64,000 nucleotides of DNA from Methylomagnum ishizawai (GTDB lineage: Bacteria > Pseudomonadota > Gammaproteobacteria > Methylococcales > Methylomonadaceae): assembly GCA_945861705.1 (NCBI GenBank), contig CAMAVM010000003.1, forward strand, positions 62,001-126,000, read 5' to 3'. The notes beneath the pieces are model-generated. The model made no database searches. It worked only from the letters and a program-made list of their open reading frames with translations, and was not told where the DNA came from. Shown here piece by piece: positions 1 through 9,328 of this stretch. How positions within the stretch are numbered: the stretch's first letter is position 1; each line of letters opens with the position of its first letter. A program made the position numbers and the translations under genes.

Positions 1-309
1 TGTTATTATCATGAAGCAACAAATACGAATTGCCTCACTCACCCCGCAGTCAAAGACGAAGATCGAACACCAGGCAATCTTGTTGAACGTGGTGAATTCT
101 CAAGATTTGATTTTCATGAGGCGTGTTGGAATTATATTCATTCGAACCTAAATGAATCCCTTAGTAGCAATAATCCTCTCATCGTCGCTCTTGCTGTACT
201 GAATGGCAAAGTTGGGAAACAAAAATTGAACAAAATGCTGGCTGGTGATTTGCACCCATTGCCAAAAAAACTAATTGAAATTCGGATAGATGCAGAAAAG
301 ATTGATTAG
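1..309 (+). CDS. C-terminal part of an unidentified protein (cut by window edge)
   Basis: An open frame runs from the first base to a TAG stop at 307-309, giving 102 residues with no start in the window. The visible part is hydrophilic, has no membrane segment, and contains a Leu/Lys-rich stretch near its end (LNKMLAGDLHPLPKKL). The tail reads like an intact soluble protein rather than a decayed one. I do not recognise the family and assign no function. It is followed by about 95 bases without a gene before the LysR-type regulator. Confidence 0.6.
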   Translation, partial: CYYHEATNTNCLTHPAVKDEDRTPGNLVERGEFSRFDFHEACWNYIHSNLNESLSSNNPLIVALAVLNGKVGKQKLNKMLAGDLHPLPKKLIEIRIDAEKID

Positions 310-403
310 GATTATGTGGTGTTTGGTAGGTTCTTAGCCAAGTCGAACCCAGTTTGCTTTCCGTAAAATCGCTTACTTCTAACTAAAATTAAGCAATTCT
401 CTG

Positions 404-1330
404 ATGTCCAATCTAAGAACCTTCGATTTGAACCTGCTGGTGGCATTTGACGTGCTGATGCGGGAATTGAACGTGACCCGCGCTGCGGAACAGATGTTCG
501 TCACGCAATCGGCGATGAGCCATATCCTGCATCGGTTGCGGCAACAACTGGATGATCCGTTGCTGGTGAAAACCCCGACTGGCATGAAGCCGACAGAACG
601 GGCGCTGGCTTTGATTGAGCCAGTCAGGGCATTATTGACAGAGATGGAGCAACTCATTCAGCCGCCTTTGGAATTTGAAGCCAGCACCAGCCAGCGGCGT
701 TTTGTCTTAGCTGCCACTGATTATCTGGAATTCTTGCTAATACCCGCATTGACGGGGGCTATCGACCAGATCGCGCCCAGCATTGATCTTCATGTCAAGC
801 GCACCGAAGCCGCATTTCCGGTCACGCAATTGGAAAACGGTAGCCTTGATGTCGTATTGGGTTTCGGGTCGGTTTTGAATCCTCCCACCCATTTGCGCTG
901 CCAAACCTTATTTGATGACGAAATGGTGTGTGTCGTCAGGCAAAATCATCCCCTCATTCGCACCGCACCCTCACTGGAAGACTACATCGCCGTCCCGCAC
1001 ATGCTGATCTCCTGGAAAGGCACTCCGGCGGGGATCATCGACCAACACTTGCAGGAGATGGGGCTGGAGCGGCGGATCAAGCTGATCGTCCCCAACTTCC
1101 TGTCCGCACCGTTGATCGTCGCCCAAACGGATATGGTTTTGTCCTTGCCATATAAACTGGCTAAACGGTTTACGAAATTCGTGCCGCTGGAAATATTTCC
1201 CGTACCTATCCAACTTCCGGCTTACGATTTGGTCATGATCTGGCATCCTTTACATGACAAAGACCCCGCCCATCAGTGGCTACGAGATAAAATTGTGGCG
1301 ATAGGGCAAGATATTGATGGCATTTATTGA
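404..1330 (+). CDS. LysR-family transcriptional regulator (NodD-like branch)
   Basis: This 308-residue protein has the standard LysR layout: an N-terminal winged helix-turn-helix (about residues 5-65, with the pattern FDLNLLVAFDVLMRE and SAMSHILHRLR) followed by a periplasmic-binding-protein-like effector domain (about 90-300). The recognition-helix region resembles the NodD/NahR-type subgroup. Its target is not evident. LysR regulators often act on a divergent neighbour, but the upstream neighbour here lies on the same strand and the downstream gene is convergent. The stop codon abuts a palindromic repeat. The family call is secure; ligand and regulon are unknown. Confidence 0.88.
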   Translation: MSNLRTFDLNLLVAFDVLMRELNVTRAAEQMFVTQSAMSHILHRLRQQLDDPLLVKTPTGMKPTERALALIEPVRALLTEMEQLIQPPLEFEASTSQRRFVLAATDYLEFLLIPALTGAIDQIAPSIDLHVKRTEAAFPVTQLENGSLDVVLGFGSVLNPPTHLRCQTLFDDEMVCVVRQNHPLIRTAPSLEDYIAVPHMLISWKGTPAGIIDQHLQEMGLERRIKLIVPNFLSAPLIVAQTDMVLSLPYKLAKRFTKFVPLEIFPVPIQLPAYDLVMIWHPLHDKDPAHQWLRDKIVAIGQDIDGIY

Positions 1331-1456
1331 TTCGACCTTTTAATGTTTAAACCGTTCGTACTGAGCTTGTCGAAGCACATACGCCTTTCGACTGGCTTTT
1401 ATGCCCTTTGGGTACAAGGCGAACGGGAGTTAAGACTTGGCAAGGCCGAATCTATA
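1325..1456 (+). repeat. MITE-like palindromic repeat, copy 1
   Basis: This is the first of two related elements; the other is at 34814-34928. Both begin TTCG(A/G)CCTTTT and end AAGGCCGAA, so they have terminal inverted repeats. Inside these lie a CCGTTCG/CGAACGG inverted pair and the motif TGAGCTTGTCGAAGCAC. The copy overlaps the stop codon of the LysR gene and fills the gap to the convergent gene. It is about 17 bp longer than copy 2 because of extra sequence in the middle. No transposase is encoded. Confidence 0.75.
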
Positions 1457-1463
1457 AGGTTTG

Positions 1464-2555
1464 TTAACGCCCAGTCAACCCCGCCGCCAAGGCTTTTACC
1501 TGTATCAAATAAAACGGCGGCTTTGCTTTCAACACCCCACCATTCAGCGTAGCTGACTGGTGCAGCCGGTTGACCACAGCATACAACTGTCCAGCAGCAC
1601 CAAAACAAAATGAATCCACCCAAGACAAATCAGTGCTTTGCACTAATCGCTTATATTTTCTATCTGCTGAAATAACGCCAATCGCGTTTTCTGCCAATTC
1701 GCCCAGATAGATATTGTTATCCTTGTCGATAGTTATGCCATCTGAAATCGGCTTATCACTGTAGCGTTCAACACGGCTTGCCAAAGCCTTGGCATTCAGT
1801 TTTTCGTCTGTCAGATCGTCCGCTTTTATCCGGTAAAGGCTGAGTCCGTGCATAGGGCCGAAGTAAACCCATTCATTATTCAAGTCTTCGGTAATCGGGT
1901 TGACCCCTATATGTGGGCGAATCAGTTTCCCAGATTTATCTTTAACCTGAACTGGAACCTTATCAATCACCAAATCGACATTTTCAGGTATAACACTGGC
2001 ATGTCCTTCCAGAATACGTCGCGCCTTTCCTGTAGCGAGATTAACGACAATCAAAGCTGCATTTGTGCCACCTGCCGGATCGCTGATGAAAATATAGTTG
2101 TGGCGGGTATCGACCGCAAAATCATTGACAAACGCATCCTTGGGCGCAATAGGTGTAGGCAACAATATGACCTGATGCAGCTTATTCGCCTTGGTATCCC
2201 ATCCCACCAGCTTTGGCATTACCCCGCTACGCATCCCGTTATCCAGCATCCAGACGATGCCATTGGCAGACCTTATGCCCAGCACAGAATCGAGTTTCAA
2301 AGCCGCTTTGGAGTCCACATCCGCTAATTCCTTATTCGGAAACGGCACCAACACCTTATCCTTATACTCAACCACGGTGTATTTCGGTTGGTAAAACTGG
2401 TGCAAACTCATGATGATCCGCCCGTTATCGGTAACGGTAACATTTCCAGGTCCATTATCGAGATTGGCTACGATGTCGAAGTTTACTTCTGCATACGCCG
2501 TAATATTCACTGAAAACAGCAAAAAAACGGCTGTAAATTTTGCCAGGACTTTCAT
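1464..2555 (-). CDS. Secreted major royal jelly protein (MRJP/yellow) family protein
   Basis: The protein has an N-terminal signal peptide (cleavage near the AYA-E motif) and a six-bladed propeller-type sequence. The conserved stretches include NDFAVDTRHNYIFISDPAGG and SDGITIDKDNNIYLGE, typical of bacterial MRJP-family proteins. I chose the ATG at 2555 rather than the upstream frame opening at 2582 because GGGGAG sits 8 bases before it and the signal peptide then starts correctly. Length is 363 residues. Bacterial members are thought to be periplasmic lactonase-like or binding propellers, but no substrate is established. The gene converges on the LysR gene across the repeat. Confidence 0.8.
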   Translation of the reverse strand: MKVLAKFTAVFLLFSVNITAYAEVNFDIVANLDNGPGNVTVTDNGRIIMSLHQFYQPKYTVVEYKDKVLVPFPNKELADVDSKAALKLDSVLGIRSANGIVWMLDNGMRSGVMPKLVGWDTKANKLHQVILLPTPIAPKDAFVNDFAVDTRHNYIFISDPAGGTNAALIVVNLATGKARRILEGHASVIPENVDLVIDKVPVQVKDKSGKLIRPHIGVNPITEDLNNEWVYFGPMHGLSLYRIKADDLTDEKLNAKALASRVERYSDKPISDGITIDKDNNIYLGELAENAIGVISADRKYKRLVQSTDLSWVDSFCFGAAGQLYAVVNRLHQSATLNGGVLKAKPPFYLIQVKALAAGLTGR

Positions 2556-2797
2556 AAATGACTCCCCGTTAAAACGATTCATTGAAAACTTTACCCCATC
2601 GAATCAGCACTGTTAAATGATCTTTATTCATGGCGGTATTTATGAATTTTGTGAGGTGGATATGTCAAGTTCACAAATACATTCGGCTGTCCAGCGCGTA
2701 CAACTTGCGATAATTAAGCGAAACACGGGATTATGCTAATATGTGGTTTTCGTTCACTTCACATTCATCTTGGTCGGTGTAGCCTTAATCCAAAATC

Positions 2798-4741
2798 ATG
2801 ACTTTCAAAACCATGCCTACAAAACTGATACCCCTGATTTCTACCGCGCTGTTTTATCTGGTGTTCAATTTGATAGGCGCGTTGAAATTTGATGTGATGA
2901 TAAAAGCCCAGGCTATAACGATTGGTTTTATAAGCAATATTGTGCTGGATTTTATTGTTAATTTAGCGGTCGCTTATGTATTGTTTGCGTTATCAAGGCG
3001 GGTATCAATATTTTTGGTGCTACAAGCGCTGATTATGGGGGTGTTGTACATCGGCAATGCCATCAAAATTTCGTTTTTTGGTGGCCCCATCATGCCAGAC
3101 GATGTGTTTGCCCTGCGTTCGATGTTGTTAATCTTGGAAGGCTGGCAATTTTTTGCGGCGGCCTTAACGGTTGCGGGTATCGCAAGTCTTTTGCTGTTCA
3201 ATTTCACGATGCGGCACTGGAGTGCGTATTTGGCGATGCTGGCGGCGATTATGTTGGGCTTAACGGTCGTGTACAAACCGGCAATGCTGGTTGAACCGCT
3301 GGACAAGTACACCGGCAGTTCAGTTTGGGATCAACGCTCAAATTATTTATGGCATGGCGGGATGCTGTATAGCTTACAAGAGGGTTCGCGTCATTTTTTG
3401 ATGGCGGAAGCCCCACCGGATGTCGATAATGCCCAGCAATCGGCAGAGCGTTTAATCGCCACTCAGCCTGCACAACCGAAGGTAGGAGATAAAGCCTTCA
3501 CGCCGCGTAATATCCATATCATATTATTGGAATCGTTCTGGGATCCAAATCGCCTGAAAAAAGCTGGCTACAATAAAAACCCCTTAGCGCCAGAATTCCG
3601 TAAATTATGGAAAAGCGTGGATTATTCAACTGCCATGCCGCCTGTATTTGGTGGATATACGGCAAACTCCGAATTTGAGATATTGTGCGGGTTTCCGGTG
3701 GTCAGAAACAGCGTCAAATTTGAACGCCAGTTGTTAAATTCCACGCCCTGTTTGCCGCATATTCTGGCTGATAAGGGCTATCGCACGGTTGTTTCGCATC
3801 CCAATGTGCCGGTATTTTGGAATCGGGTTAACGCCTATCGCTATATTGGCTTTCAAACTTACTGGTCAATTAAAGATTTTGTGCAAGACGATATGAACAA
3901 GGAATTCATGTCCGATGCCACTTTATATCGTCAGGTAATAGAAAAAATCACCCCGTCGTTGGAAAAGAAAGAACCCGTTCTGGATTACATCGTCACCATC
4001 TTCGGTCATTGGAATTACCCGCTGAGCGCGTCAAGACCGAGCAAAATCACTTCGCGTTCTAAAGTGGAGGAGGTCTCTACTTACGCCAATATTGCCTATT
4101 ATAAGTCACTGGAATTAATGGGTTTTATCAATGAAATGCGTAAGAAAGACCCAGACGGTATTATCGTGGCATTCGGCGATCATTTGCCATTTATGGGCGG
4201 CAATTACGCCGGTTATGTCGATTCCGGTGTGCTTGCCGCACATAACACCGAATTTACCCCGGAGATGCTCAAGTTTTACGTGACCACACCCATGATTATT
4301 ATCGACGGCAAAAACGGGCCGGTGAAATTTGGCAGCCTTCCACTTTATCAAGTGCCGAAATTGCTGCTGGATTTATTGAACCACGAGGAACCCACCATTC
4401 TCAATTACGCCCATCCCTTGCCGGATATGCGTATCCGGCCTTTGCCCGGCTTGCATTTTAATGTGCTGAAAAATGGCAAAATTGATGTCTGCAAAGAACC
4501 GCCCTTTACGGAATCTTGTCAAAAGTCTACGAGTTGGCTGGATGATGTGATTACGGTGAGCAACGATTTGTTTATTGGACAGCAATTTACGCGAATTAAA
4601 CATCCGGTCGCTAAGGACTTGAATAATGTCGCCTTGCCAGACCAACCTACAGCTTCGGACGTAATAACTGAAACGACAGAGAATAAATATAAGAAAGATG
4701 AAAAGGATATACAAAAACCAAATGCCAAAACTAAGCATTGA
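2798..4741 (+). CDS. Membrane-anchored alkaline-phosphatase-superfamily enzyme, LtaS/MdoB-like
   Basis: Of 647 residues, roughly the first 160 hold about five hydrophobic segments. The rest is a periplasmic sulfatase/phosphoglycerol-transferase fold. Visible motifs are LLESFWDP (first metal site), GGYTANSEFE (carrying the probable Thr nucleophile) and FGDHLPFMGG (metal-binding Asp-His). Family members transfer phosphoglycerol or phosphoethanolamine to envelope glycans or lipids; the exact acceptor cannot be read from sequence. The C-terminal ~50 residues are Lys/Thr-rich and probably disordered. The gene is followed 28 bases later by a secreted protein, suggesting co-transcription. Confidence 0.8.
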   Translation: MTFKTMPTKLIPLISTALFYLVFNLIGALKFDVMIKAQAITIGFISNIVLDFIVNLAVAYVLFALSRRVSIFLVLQALIMGVLYIGNAIKISFFGGPIMPDDVFALRSMLLILEGWQFFAAALTVAGIASLLLFNFTMRHWSAYLAMLAAIMLGLTVVYKPAMLVEPLDKYTGSSVWDQRSNYLWHGGMLYSLQEGSRHFLMAEAPPDVDNAQQSAERLIATQPAQPKVGDKAFTPRNIHIILLESFWDPNRLKKAGYNKNPLAPEFRKLWKSVDYSTAMPPVFGGYTANSEFEILCGFPVVRNSVKFERQLLNSTPCLPHILADKGYRTVVSHPNVPVFWNRVNAYRYIGFQTYWSIKDFVQDDMNKEFMSDATLYRQVIEKITPSLEKKEPVLDYIVTIFGHWNYPLSASRPSKITSRSKVEEVSTYANIAYYKSLELMGFINEMRKKDPDGIIVAFGDHLPFMGGNYAGYVDSGVLAAHNTEFTPEMLKFYVTTPMIIIDGKNGPVKFGSLPLYQVPKLLLDLLNHEEPTILNYAHPLPDMRIRPLPGLHFNVLKNGKIDVCKEPPFTESCQKSTSWLDDVITVSNDLFIGQQFTRIKHPVAKDLNNVALPDQPTASDVITETTENKYKKDEKDIQKPNAKTKH

Positions 4742-4768
4742 TTAGGTATCAAATTGAGGAGCAACAAC

Positions 4769-5869
4769 ATGGTTAATTTTTTTAAGTTATTGGCGATAAG
4801 CGTTTTTATAGCCTTTGCAAAAACAGGGGTGGCTGACCCTTATAACATTCCTATCCAACTGGATTACGGCTTAATCAAGAAAGCGGTGGTCAGCCAGCTA
4901 TTTAAAGGCGAGAACGGTGCGGCGGACGTTTGGAATGACAAGCACAAATGCAGTTTTCTCAGGCTGTATAACCCCAGAATTTCCGGTGAAAACGGGCAAT
5001 TCAAGCTGCTGAATGACGTGCAAGCACAATTTGGTAAGGCTTTTAGTGGACAATGTATTCCTTTTATTGCCTGGGATGGTGCGCTGGAAACCCTTCAAAA
5101 GCCCACAATCAGTGCAGATCAGTCCGTCCTGAGCTTACCCGTCACGAAAGCCAATGCGTATGATAAGCAAGGCCGCCAATTGGAAATCGGTCAATTGCAA
5201 GACTTGATAAGAAAAGTCGCCGAACCCAAATTGGCGCAAGTTAAAGTCGATTTGAATGAATCCCGTGGTGATATAGAGCGCACTTTGACGGGCTTTCTGC
5301 CCAAGGAAAATGCGGGTGAAATCAAACAAATACTGTCCACCTTAAAATTTGGTGGCGCAGAAGCCAATGATGACGGCATCAAAGTTAATCTGGCTTTTGA
5401 TGCGCCCTTAAAGAAAGTCGCGCCAAAACCCGAAGCACCTTTTACTGAAGCTGAACAGAAACAGTGGCAAGCAAGCTGGCAGGAATGGGATGGTTTTTTA
5501 AGCAAAGCCATCAACCAAGCATCAAGTGAAACGCAATCGCCAGAACTGCGTGATACCTTGACGGAAATCTTGTTGGAATCACGCAGTGCATTTCAAGCCG
5601 GATTGAAGGCGCAAAGCCCAGAAAGCGGCGATCCTGTACGGGTATTTTTTACCCAAACTTGGCAAAAACTGTCGCCGCACCTGCGTACTTTGGCAAAACA
5701 ACTGCCGGAAGTCGAAGCGTTGCGTTATCTGACGTTTATTGCCGCCACTGATGTGATGTACGAGCTGGAAAACATCGGCGCACCCTTTGGGCTGGAAATG
5801 TCGTCGGATGGTTTGCGGCGCTTGGCGCGGATGTTGATGGCTAGCAAACAACAGGCTGAGGCGAAATAA
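4769..5869 (+). CDS. Exported protein of unknown function
   Basis: This 366-residue protein has an N-terminal signal peptide (cleaved near VADP) and a mostly helical, charged body without membrane segments. The ATG at 4769 is preferred over the TTG at 4754 because GAGGAG lies 7 bases upstream of it. I do not recognise a named family. Its position directly after the LtaS/MdoB-like gene and before a DUF4124-like protein suggests an envelope-related set, but that is inference from order and export signals only. Confidence 0.7.
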   Translation: MVNFFKLLAISVFIAFAKTGVADPYNIPIQLDYGLIKKAVVSQLFKGENGAADVWNDKHKCSFLRLYNPRISGENGQFKLLNDVQAQFGKAFSGQCIPFIAWDGALETLQKPTISADQSVLSLPVTKANAYDKQGRQLEIGQLQDLIRKVAEPKLAQVKVDLNESRGDIERTLTGFLPKENAGEIKQILSTLKFGGAEANDDGIKVNLAFDAPLKKVAPKPEAPFTEAEQKQWQASWQEWDGFLSKAINQASSETQSPELRDTLTEILLESRSAFQAGLKAQSPESGDPVRVFFTQTWQKLSPHLRTLAKQLPEVEALRYLTFIAATDVMYELENIGAPFGLEMSSDGLRRLARMLMASKQQAEAK

Positions 5870-5919
5870 CCGAAAATATTTTGTCTATCTTTCGCTATGA
5901 AAAGATGAGGAATTCAATC

Positions 5920-6510
5920 ATGAAATACCCGAATTATATTTTAATAGCATTGTCGGTGTTGTCTTTATCAGCCAATGCCGAAGTCTTTAAATGCAAGAAT
6001 GTGGTCGGAAAAATTGTCTACCAATCCCAGCCTTGTGCATCAGGTGCGACAACGCAAGGTGTCATCAAAGTGAAAGAAATAACACCCGAACAAGCAGAGC
6101 TTGCAAGAGCAAAATTAGAAGCCTGGAAGCAGCAGCAAGCTATTGATGATACCGTAAAGCAGGAAGTCGTGAAACAACGGCAAGCAGCGTTAGAAAGACA
6201 AGAAAGCCTCGAATTGCAAAGACGTAGTGTAATCGCACAAGAGCAACAAGCGAATTCAGAACAACAGCGTCAAAATCAAGGCAGCGGGATTTACAATCAA
6301 CCCTATGGTTATAATGGGCGATATTGGAACAATCAGTATTATCCGCCGGGTACATGGAATCCAAATATGCCACACCCACAGCGTAATGCTCCGTGGACTG
6401 ATACCCCAGCCGGTCAAGCACCTGTAACAACGAGACCACCAGCAGGACAAGCACCTGCACCCATGTATCCGCAGCCCGGCCAAGCTCCGATTCGTATGAT
6501 TCCTCACTAA
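5920..6510 (+). CDS. Secreted DUF4124-type protein with Gln/Pro-rich tail
   Basis: The 196-residue product starts at the ATG at 5920 (GAGGAA 6 bases upstream) with a signal peptide ending at ANA-E. Residues about 19-45 match the DUF4124 pattern EVFKCKN-G-IVYQSQPC, with the two cysteines that usually mark this domain. A coiled-coil, Gln-rich segment (about 60-110) follows, then a tail with three GQAP repeats and many Pro, Tyr and Asn residues, likely disordered. No enzymatic role is known for the domain. Confidence 0.75.
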   Translation: MKYPNYILIALSVLSLSANAEVFKCKNVVGKIVYQSQPCASGATTQGVIKVKEITPEQAELARAKLEAWKQQQAIDDTVKQEVVKQRQAALERQESLELQRRSVIAQEQQANSEQQRQNQGSGIYNQPYGYNGRYWNNQYYPPGTWNPNMPHPQRNAPWTDTPAGQAPVTTRPPAGQAPAPMYPQPGQAPIRMIPH

Positions 6511-6531
6511 AGCCCTAATGAATGTAGGGCT
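6511..6531 (+). terminator. Short hairpin after the DUF4124 gene
   Basis: AGCCCTA and TAGGGCT form a perfect 7-bp stem around a 7-base loop starting one base after the stop codon at 6510. No uridine run follows, so if it terminates transcription it is not a classical intrinsic terminator. It may only protect the 3' end. Confidence 0.4.
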
Positions 6532-6591
6532 TGAGTGCTTAAATTTACCTACCTTTCATGTGGTGACATGAAACAACATCGACAACTCACA

Positions 6592-8235
6592 ATGACCAAC
6601 GCAAGCCCAGGATTTTTGTCCAAAGAACGCATCATCGCAGGGTCCGGTTTCAATCGTTGGCTCGTGCCACCCGCCGCACTCGCCATTCATCTGTGCATCG
6701 GTATGGCGTATGGCTTTTCGGTATTCTGGCTGCCGTTATCAAAAGCGATAGGTATCAAAGAATCAATCGTTTGTGGTTCTGAAATTGGCTTCTTGCAGGA
6801 ATTGACCGTCACCCATTGCGATTGGAAAATTTCTACCTTGGGCTGGATGTATACGCTGTTCTTTGTCTTTCTGGGTTCGTCGGCTGCATTATGGGGTGGC
6901 TGGCTGGAACATGTCGGCCCACGTAAAGCGGCGGTTGTCAGCACTTTTTGCTGGTGCGGTGGTATGTTATTTTCTGCAATGGGCATTTATTACCACCAGT
7001 TTTGGATGATGTTATTGGGTTCTGGCGTTATTGGCGGCATCGGTTTGGGTTTGGGTTATATTTCGCCTGTATCTACTTTAATCAAATGGTTTCCAGACCG
7101 CCGAGGCATGGCGACGGGCATGGCGATCATGGGTTTTGGCGGTGGTGCGATGATAGGCTCGCCCTTGGCAGCAGAACTGATTAAGCATTTTGCGACTGAG
7201 TCGGATGTCGGCGTTATGCCCACGCTTATTGTGATGGCATCGGTTTATTTTGTGTTTATGATGGCAGGAGCATTAGGTTATCGCGTACCTGCATCCGATT
7301 GGAAACCCGCTAATTGGCAGCCGCCAGAATCCACAAAAACCAACAAGATGATTACCCAAAGGCACGTACACGTAAAAAAAGTATTCAAGATTAAGCAATT
7401 TTGGCTGTTATGGGGCGTGTTGTGCATGAACGTGAGTGCAGGTATCGGCATCATCGGCATGTCGTCGCCCATGTTACAGGAGGTATTTGGCGGTCAACTG
7501 ATCGGTGTTAATAAGCTTTATGCGGCCTTGGATAAAGACCAATTGGCAGCGATTGCTGCGGTTGCCGCCGGATTTACGGCGTTATTGAGCTTATTCAATA
7601 TCGGTGGACGATTTTTCTGGGCAAGTCTTTCAGATAAATTAGGTCGCAAAACCACCTACTTGGTGTTCTTTTTGCTAGGTAGCTTGTTGTACCTCAGCAT
7701 TCCTGAAAGTGCTGAAACCGGAAATATTCTGCTGTTTGTCGGCGCATTCTGCATCATCTTGAGTATGTACGGCGGCGGTTTTTCCACCGTACCGGCTTAT
7801 CTGGCGGACTTGTTTGGTACGCAAATGGTCGGTGCAATTCACGGGCGTTTATTGACTGCTTGGGCAACGGCAGGAATTCTAGGGCCAGTTATCGTCAATT
7901 ACATGCGCGAATACCAACTTGCTCTAGGTATCCCGCGTGAGCAGGTGTATAACCAAACCATGTTGATCCTGGCTGGAATGTTGATAATTGGTTTGCTGTG
8001 CAATCTACTGATTCGACCTGTGGCAGATAAATGGTTTATGACCGAAAGTGAATTGGCGGAAGAAAAACGGCTCGCGCATGAAACAGTGCATCTCAGCAAT
8101 ACAGAAAATGAAATCAGTGCCGAAAAAGCAACAGGGTTTATCTGGGTGTTATTGGCGTGGCTTGCTGTTTTGTTGCCGTTAGGATGGGGGATTTATAAGA
8201 CCTTGCTTAACGTGAGCAAGTTTTTTTCAGAATGA
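6592..8235 (+). CDS. MFS transporter, OFA (oxalate/formate antiporter-like) family
   Basis: The protein is a 12-helix major facilitator. It carries the MFS loop motif DKLGRKT between the central helices and the N-terminal run AIHLCIGMAYGFSVFWLPL typical of OFA-family carriers. A large loop (about residues 55-75) contains two cysteines. The ATG at 6592 gives the usual family N-terminus; 6568 and the GTG at 6535 are in-frame alternatives, and none has a strong ribosome-binding site. OFA members exchange small carboxylates, and a role in formate or organic acid exchange would suit a C1 metaboliser, but the substrate is not determinable here. Confidence 0.85.
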   Translation: MTNASPGFLSKERIIAGSGFNRWLVPPAALAIHLCIGMAYGFSVFWLPLSKAIGIKESIVCGSEIGFLQELTVTHCDWKISTLGWMYTLFFVFLGSSAALWGGWLEHVGPRKAAVVSTFCWCGGMLFSAMGIYYHQFWMMLLGSGVIGGIGLGLGYISPVSTLIKWFPDRRGMATGMAIMGFGGGAMIGSPLAAELIKHFATESDVGVMPTLIVMASVYFVFMMAGALGYRVPASDWKPANWQPPESTKTNKMITQRHVHVKKVFKIKQFWLLWGVLCMNVSAGIGIIGMSSPMLQEVFGGQLIGVNKLYAALDKDQLAAIAAVAAGFTALLSLFNIGGRFFWASLSDKLGRKTTYLVFFLLGSLLYLSIPESAETGNILLFVGAFCIILSMYGGGFSTVPAYLADLFGTQMVGAIHGRLLTAWATAGILGPVIVNYMREYQLALGIPREQVYNQTMLILAGMLIIGLLCNLLIRPVADKWFMTESELAEEKRLAHETVHLSNTENEISAEKATGFIWVLLAWLAVLLPLGWGIYKTLLNVSKFFSE

Positions 8236-8270
8236 GGAATATTGGTTCTGCTATTTTCCAGTTGTATAAA

Positions 8271-9044
8271 TCAATCAAAAATCGCAGAATCCAGATTTTT
8301 GCTGGCATCCAAGCCTTTCAGCAGGGATTTATCTTTAACGCCGGAAAACCGTGTTCCTGCCAAATTGCTGCCCGTAAAATCGACATCGGTCAGATTGCAG
8401 CCAGATAAATCTGCACCCGATAAGTCTGCATTTGAAAAATCGGATCCTGAGAGATCGGCACTAAATAGAATGGTATTGCGTAATATGCTGTTGTTCAGAT
8501 TGGCATGGCGTAGCAATGCCCGATTCAGATTGGCATTGGTTAAATTTGCACCGCTCAAATCGACATTATTTAGGCTAACCCGCATCAAGCCCATCGGTTG
8601 GTTTTTCATATCGACACCCCAATTCGCATCGCTAAGATTGGCATGACTCAGGTTGGAGCGATCCAGGTTGGCAATAAAACGGCTGTGGCTAAGATTAGCG
8701 TTGCTGAGGTTCGCGCCGATCATGCTAACCCCAAAAATGCTGGTGTTGGACAAGTTTGCGCCGGACAGGTTGATTTTGGTCATCACCGTCAAATCAAGCA
8801 CCAAGCCGGATAAATTGCTTTTGCTCAAGTTTGACCTACGCAGATCAGAACCCCATAAATCAGCGTGGGTAAAGTCGAGTCCTGACAAATCCAGATCGGT
8901 TAAATCTTTGCGACGCAGGTCGGCAACCTGGTTGCTGCTAGCCCTAGCAAGAATAGCTTCAACAGAAGCACGGTTAAGATCCGCCGCACTGCTGGAAATG
9001 CACCATAATAAGGCTAAACTACTCAAAAAATAGTGAATTTTCAT
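8271..9044 (-). CDS. Secreted pentapeptide-repeat protein
   Basis: After a signal peptide (cleavage near SSAAD), almost all of this 257-residue protein is built from A(D/N)LSx-type pentapeptide repeats (NLSGANLSNTS, NADLSGADLSG and similar), expected to fold as a right-handed quadrilateral beta-helix. The ATG at 9044 has AAGGTG 9 bases upstream, better than the GTG at 9056. Most bacterial pentapeptide proteins are cytosolic; an exported one probably has a structural or binding role in the periplasm or cell surface. The gene converges on the MFS gene with a 35-base gap. Confidence 0.85.
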   Translation of the reverse strand: MKIHYFLSSLALLWCISSSAADLNRASVEAILARASSNQVADLRRKDLTDLDLSGLDFTHADLWGSDLRRSNLSKSNLSGLVLDLTVMTKINLSGANLSNTSIFGVSMIGANLSNANLSHSRFIANLDRSNLSHANLSDANWGVDMKNQPMGLMRVSLNNVDLSGANLTNANLNRALLRHANLNNSILRNTILFSADLSGSDFSNADLSGADLSGCNLTDVDFTGSNLAGTRFSGVKDKSLLKGLDASKNLDSAIFD

Positions 9045-9328
9045 AACTGTATGCACCTTATGTTTTGTGATCAGATCTTTATTTCAGGGTTTTCTTATGG
9101 GTAAGCAGACGAGATGGGTTAATTTTATCCTATATGGTGAGGCTAGTTTGAGAACAATATCGGATGATCAGTTTTGTAATAGATTAGTAAAACCCTTAAG
9201 GCTGTTTTTTCTCACAATACGCATGACTAACATCATTAAACAGACTTTCTTTTTTGCTAACTGGTTTACAATGTCCACGTTGATTAATTGTTAAAATAAC
9301 CCATTTCCTTCAGCCTTTCGTTAAAGTA

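Noticed and set aside
1343-1552. 69-codon plus-strand frame after the LysR gene
   Set aside because: It lies on the palindromic repeat and on the 3' end of the royal-jelly-family gene.
9067-9294. 75-codon plus-strand open frame between the pentapeptide protein and the sensor gene
   Set aside because: GTG start without ribosome-binding site, no recognisable domain, composition like non-coding DNA.
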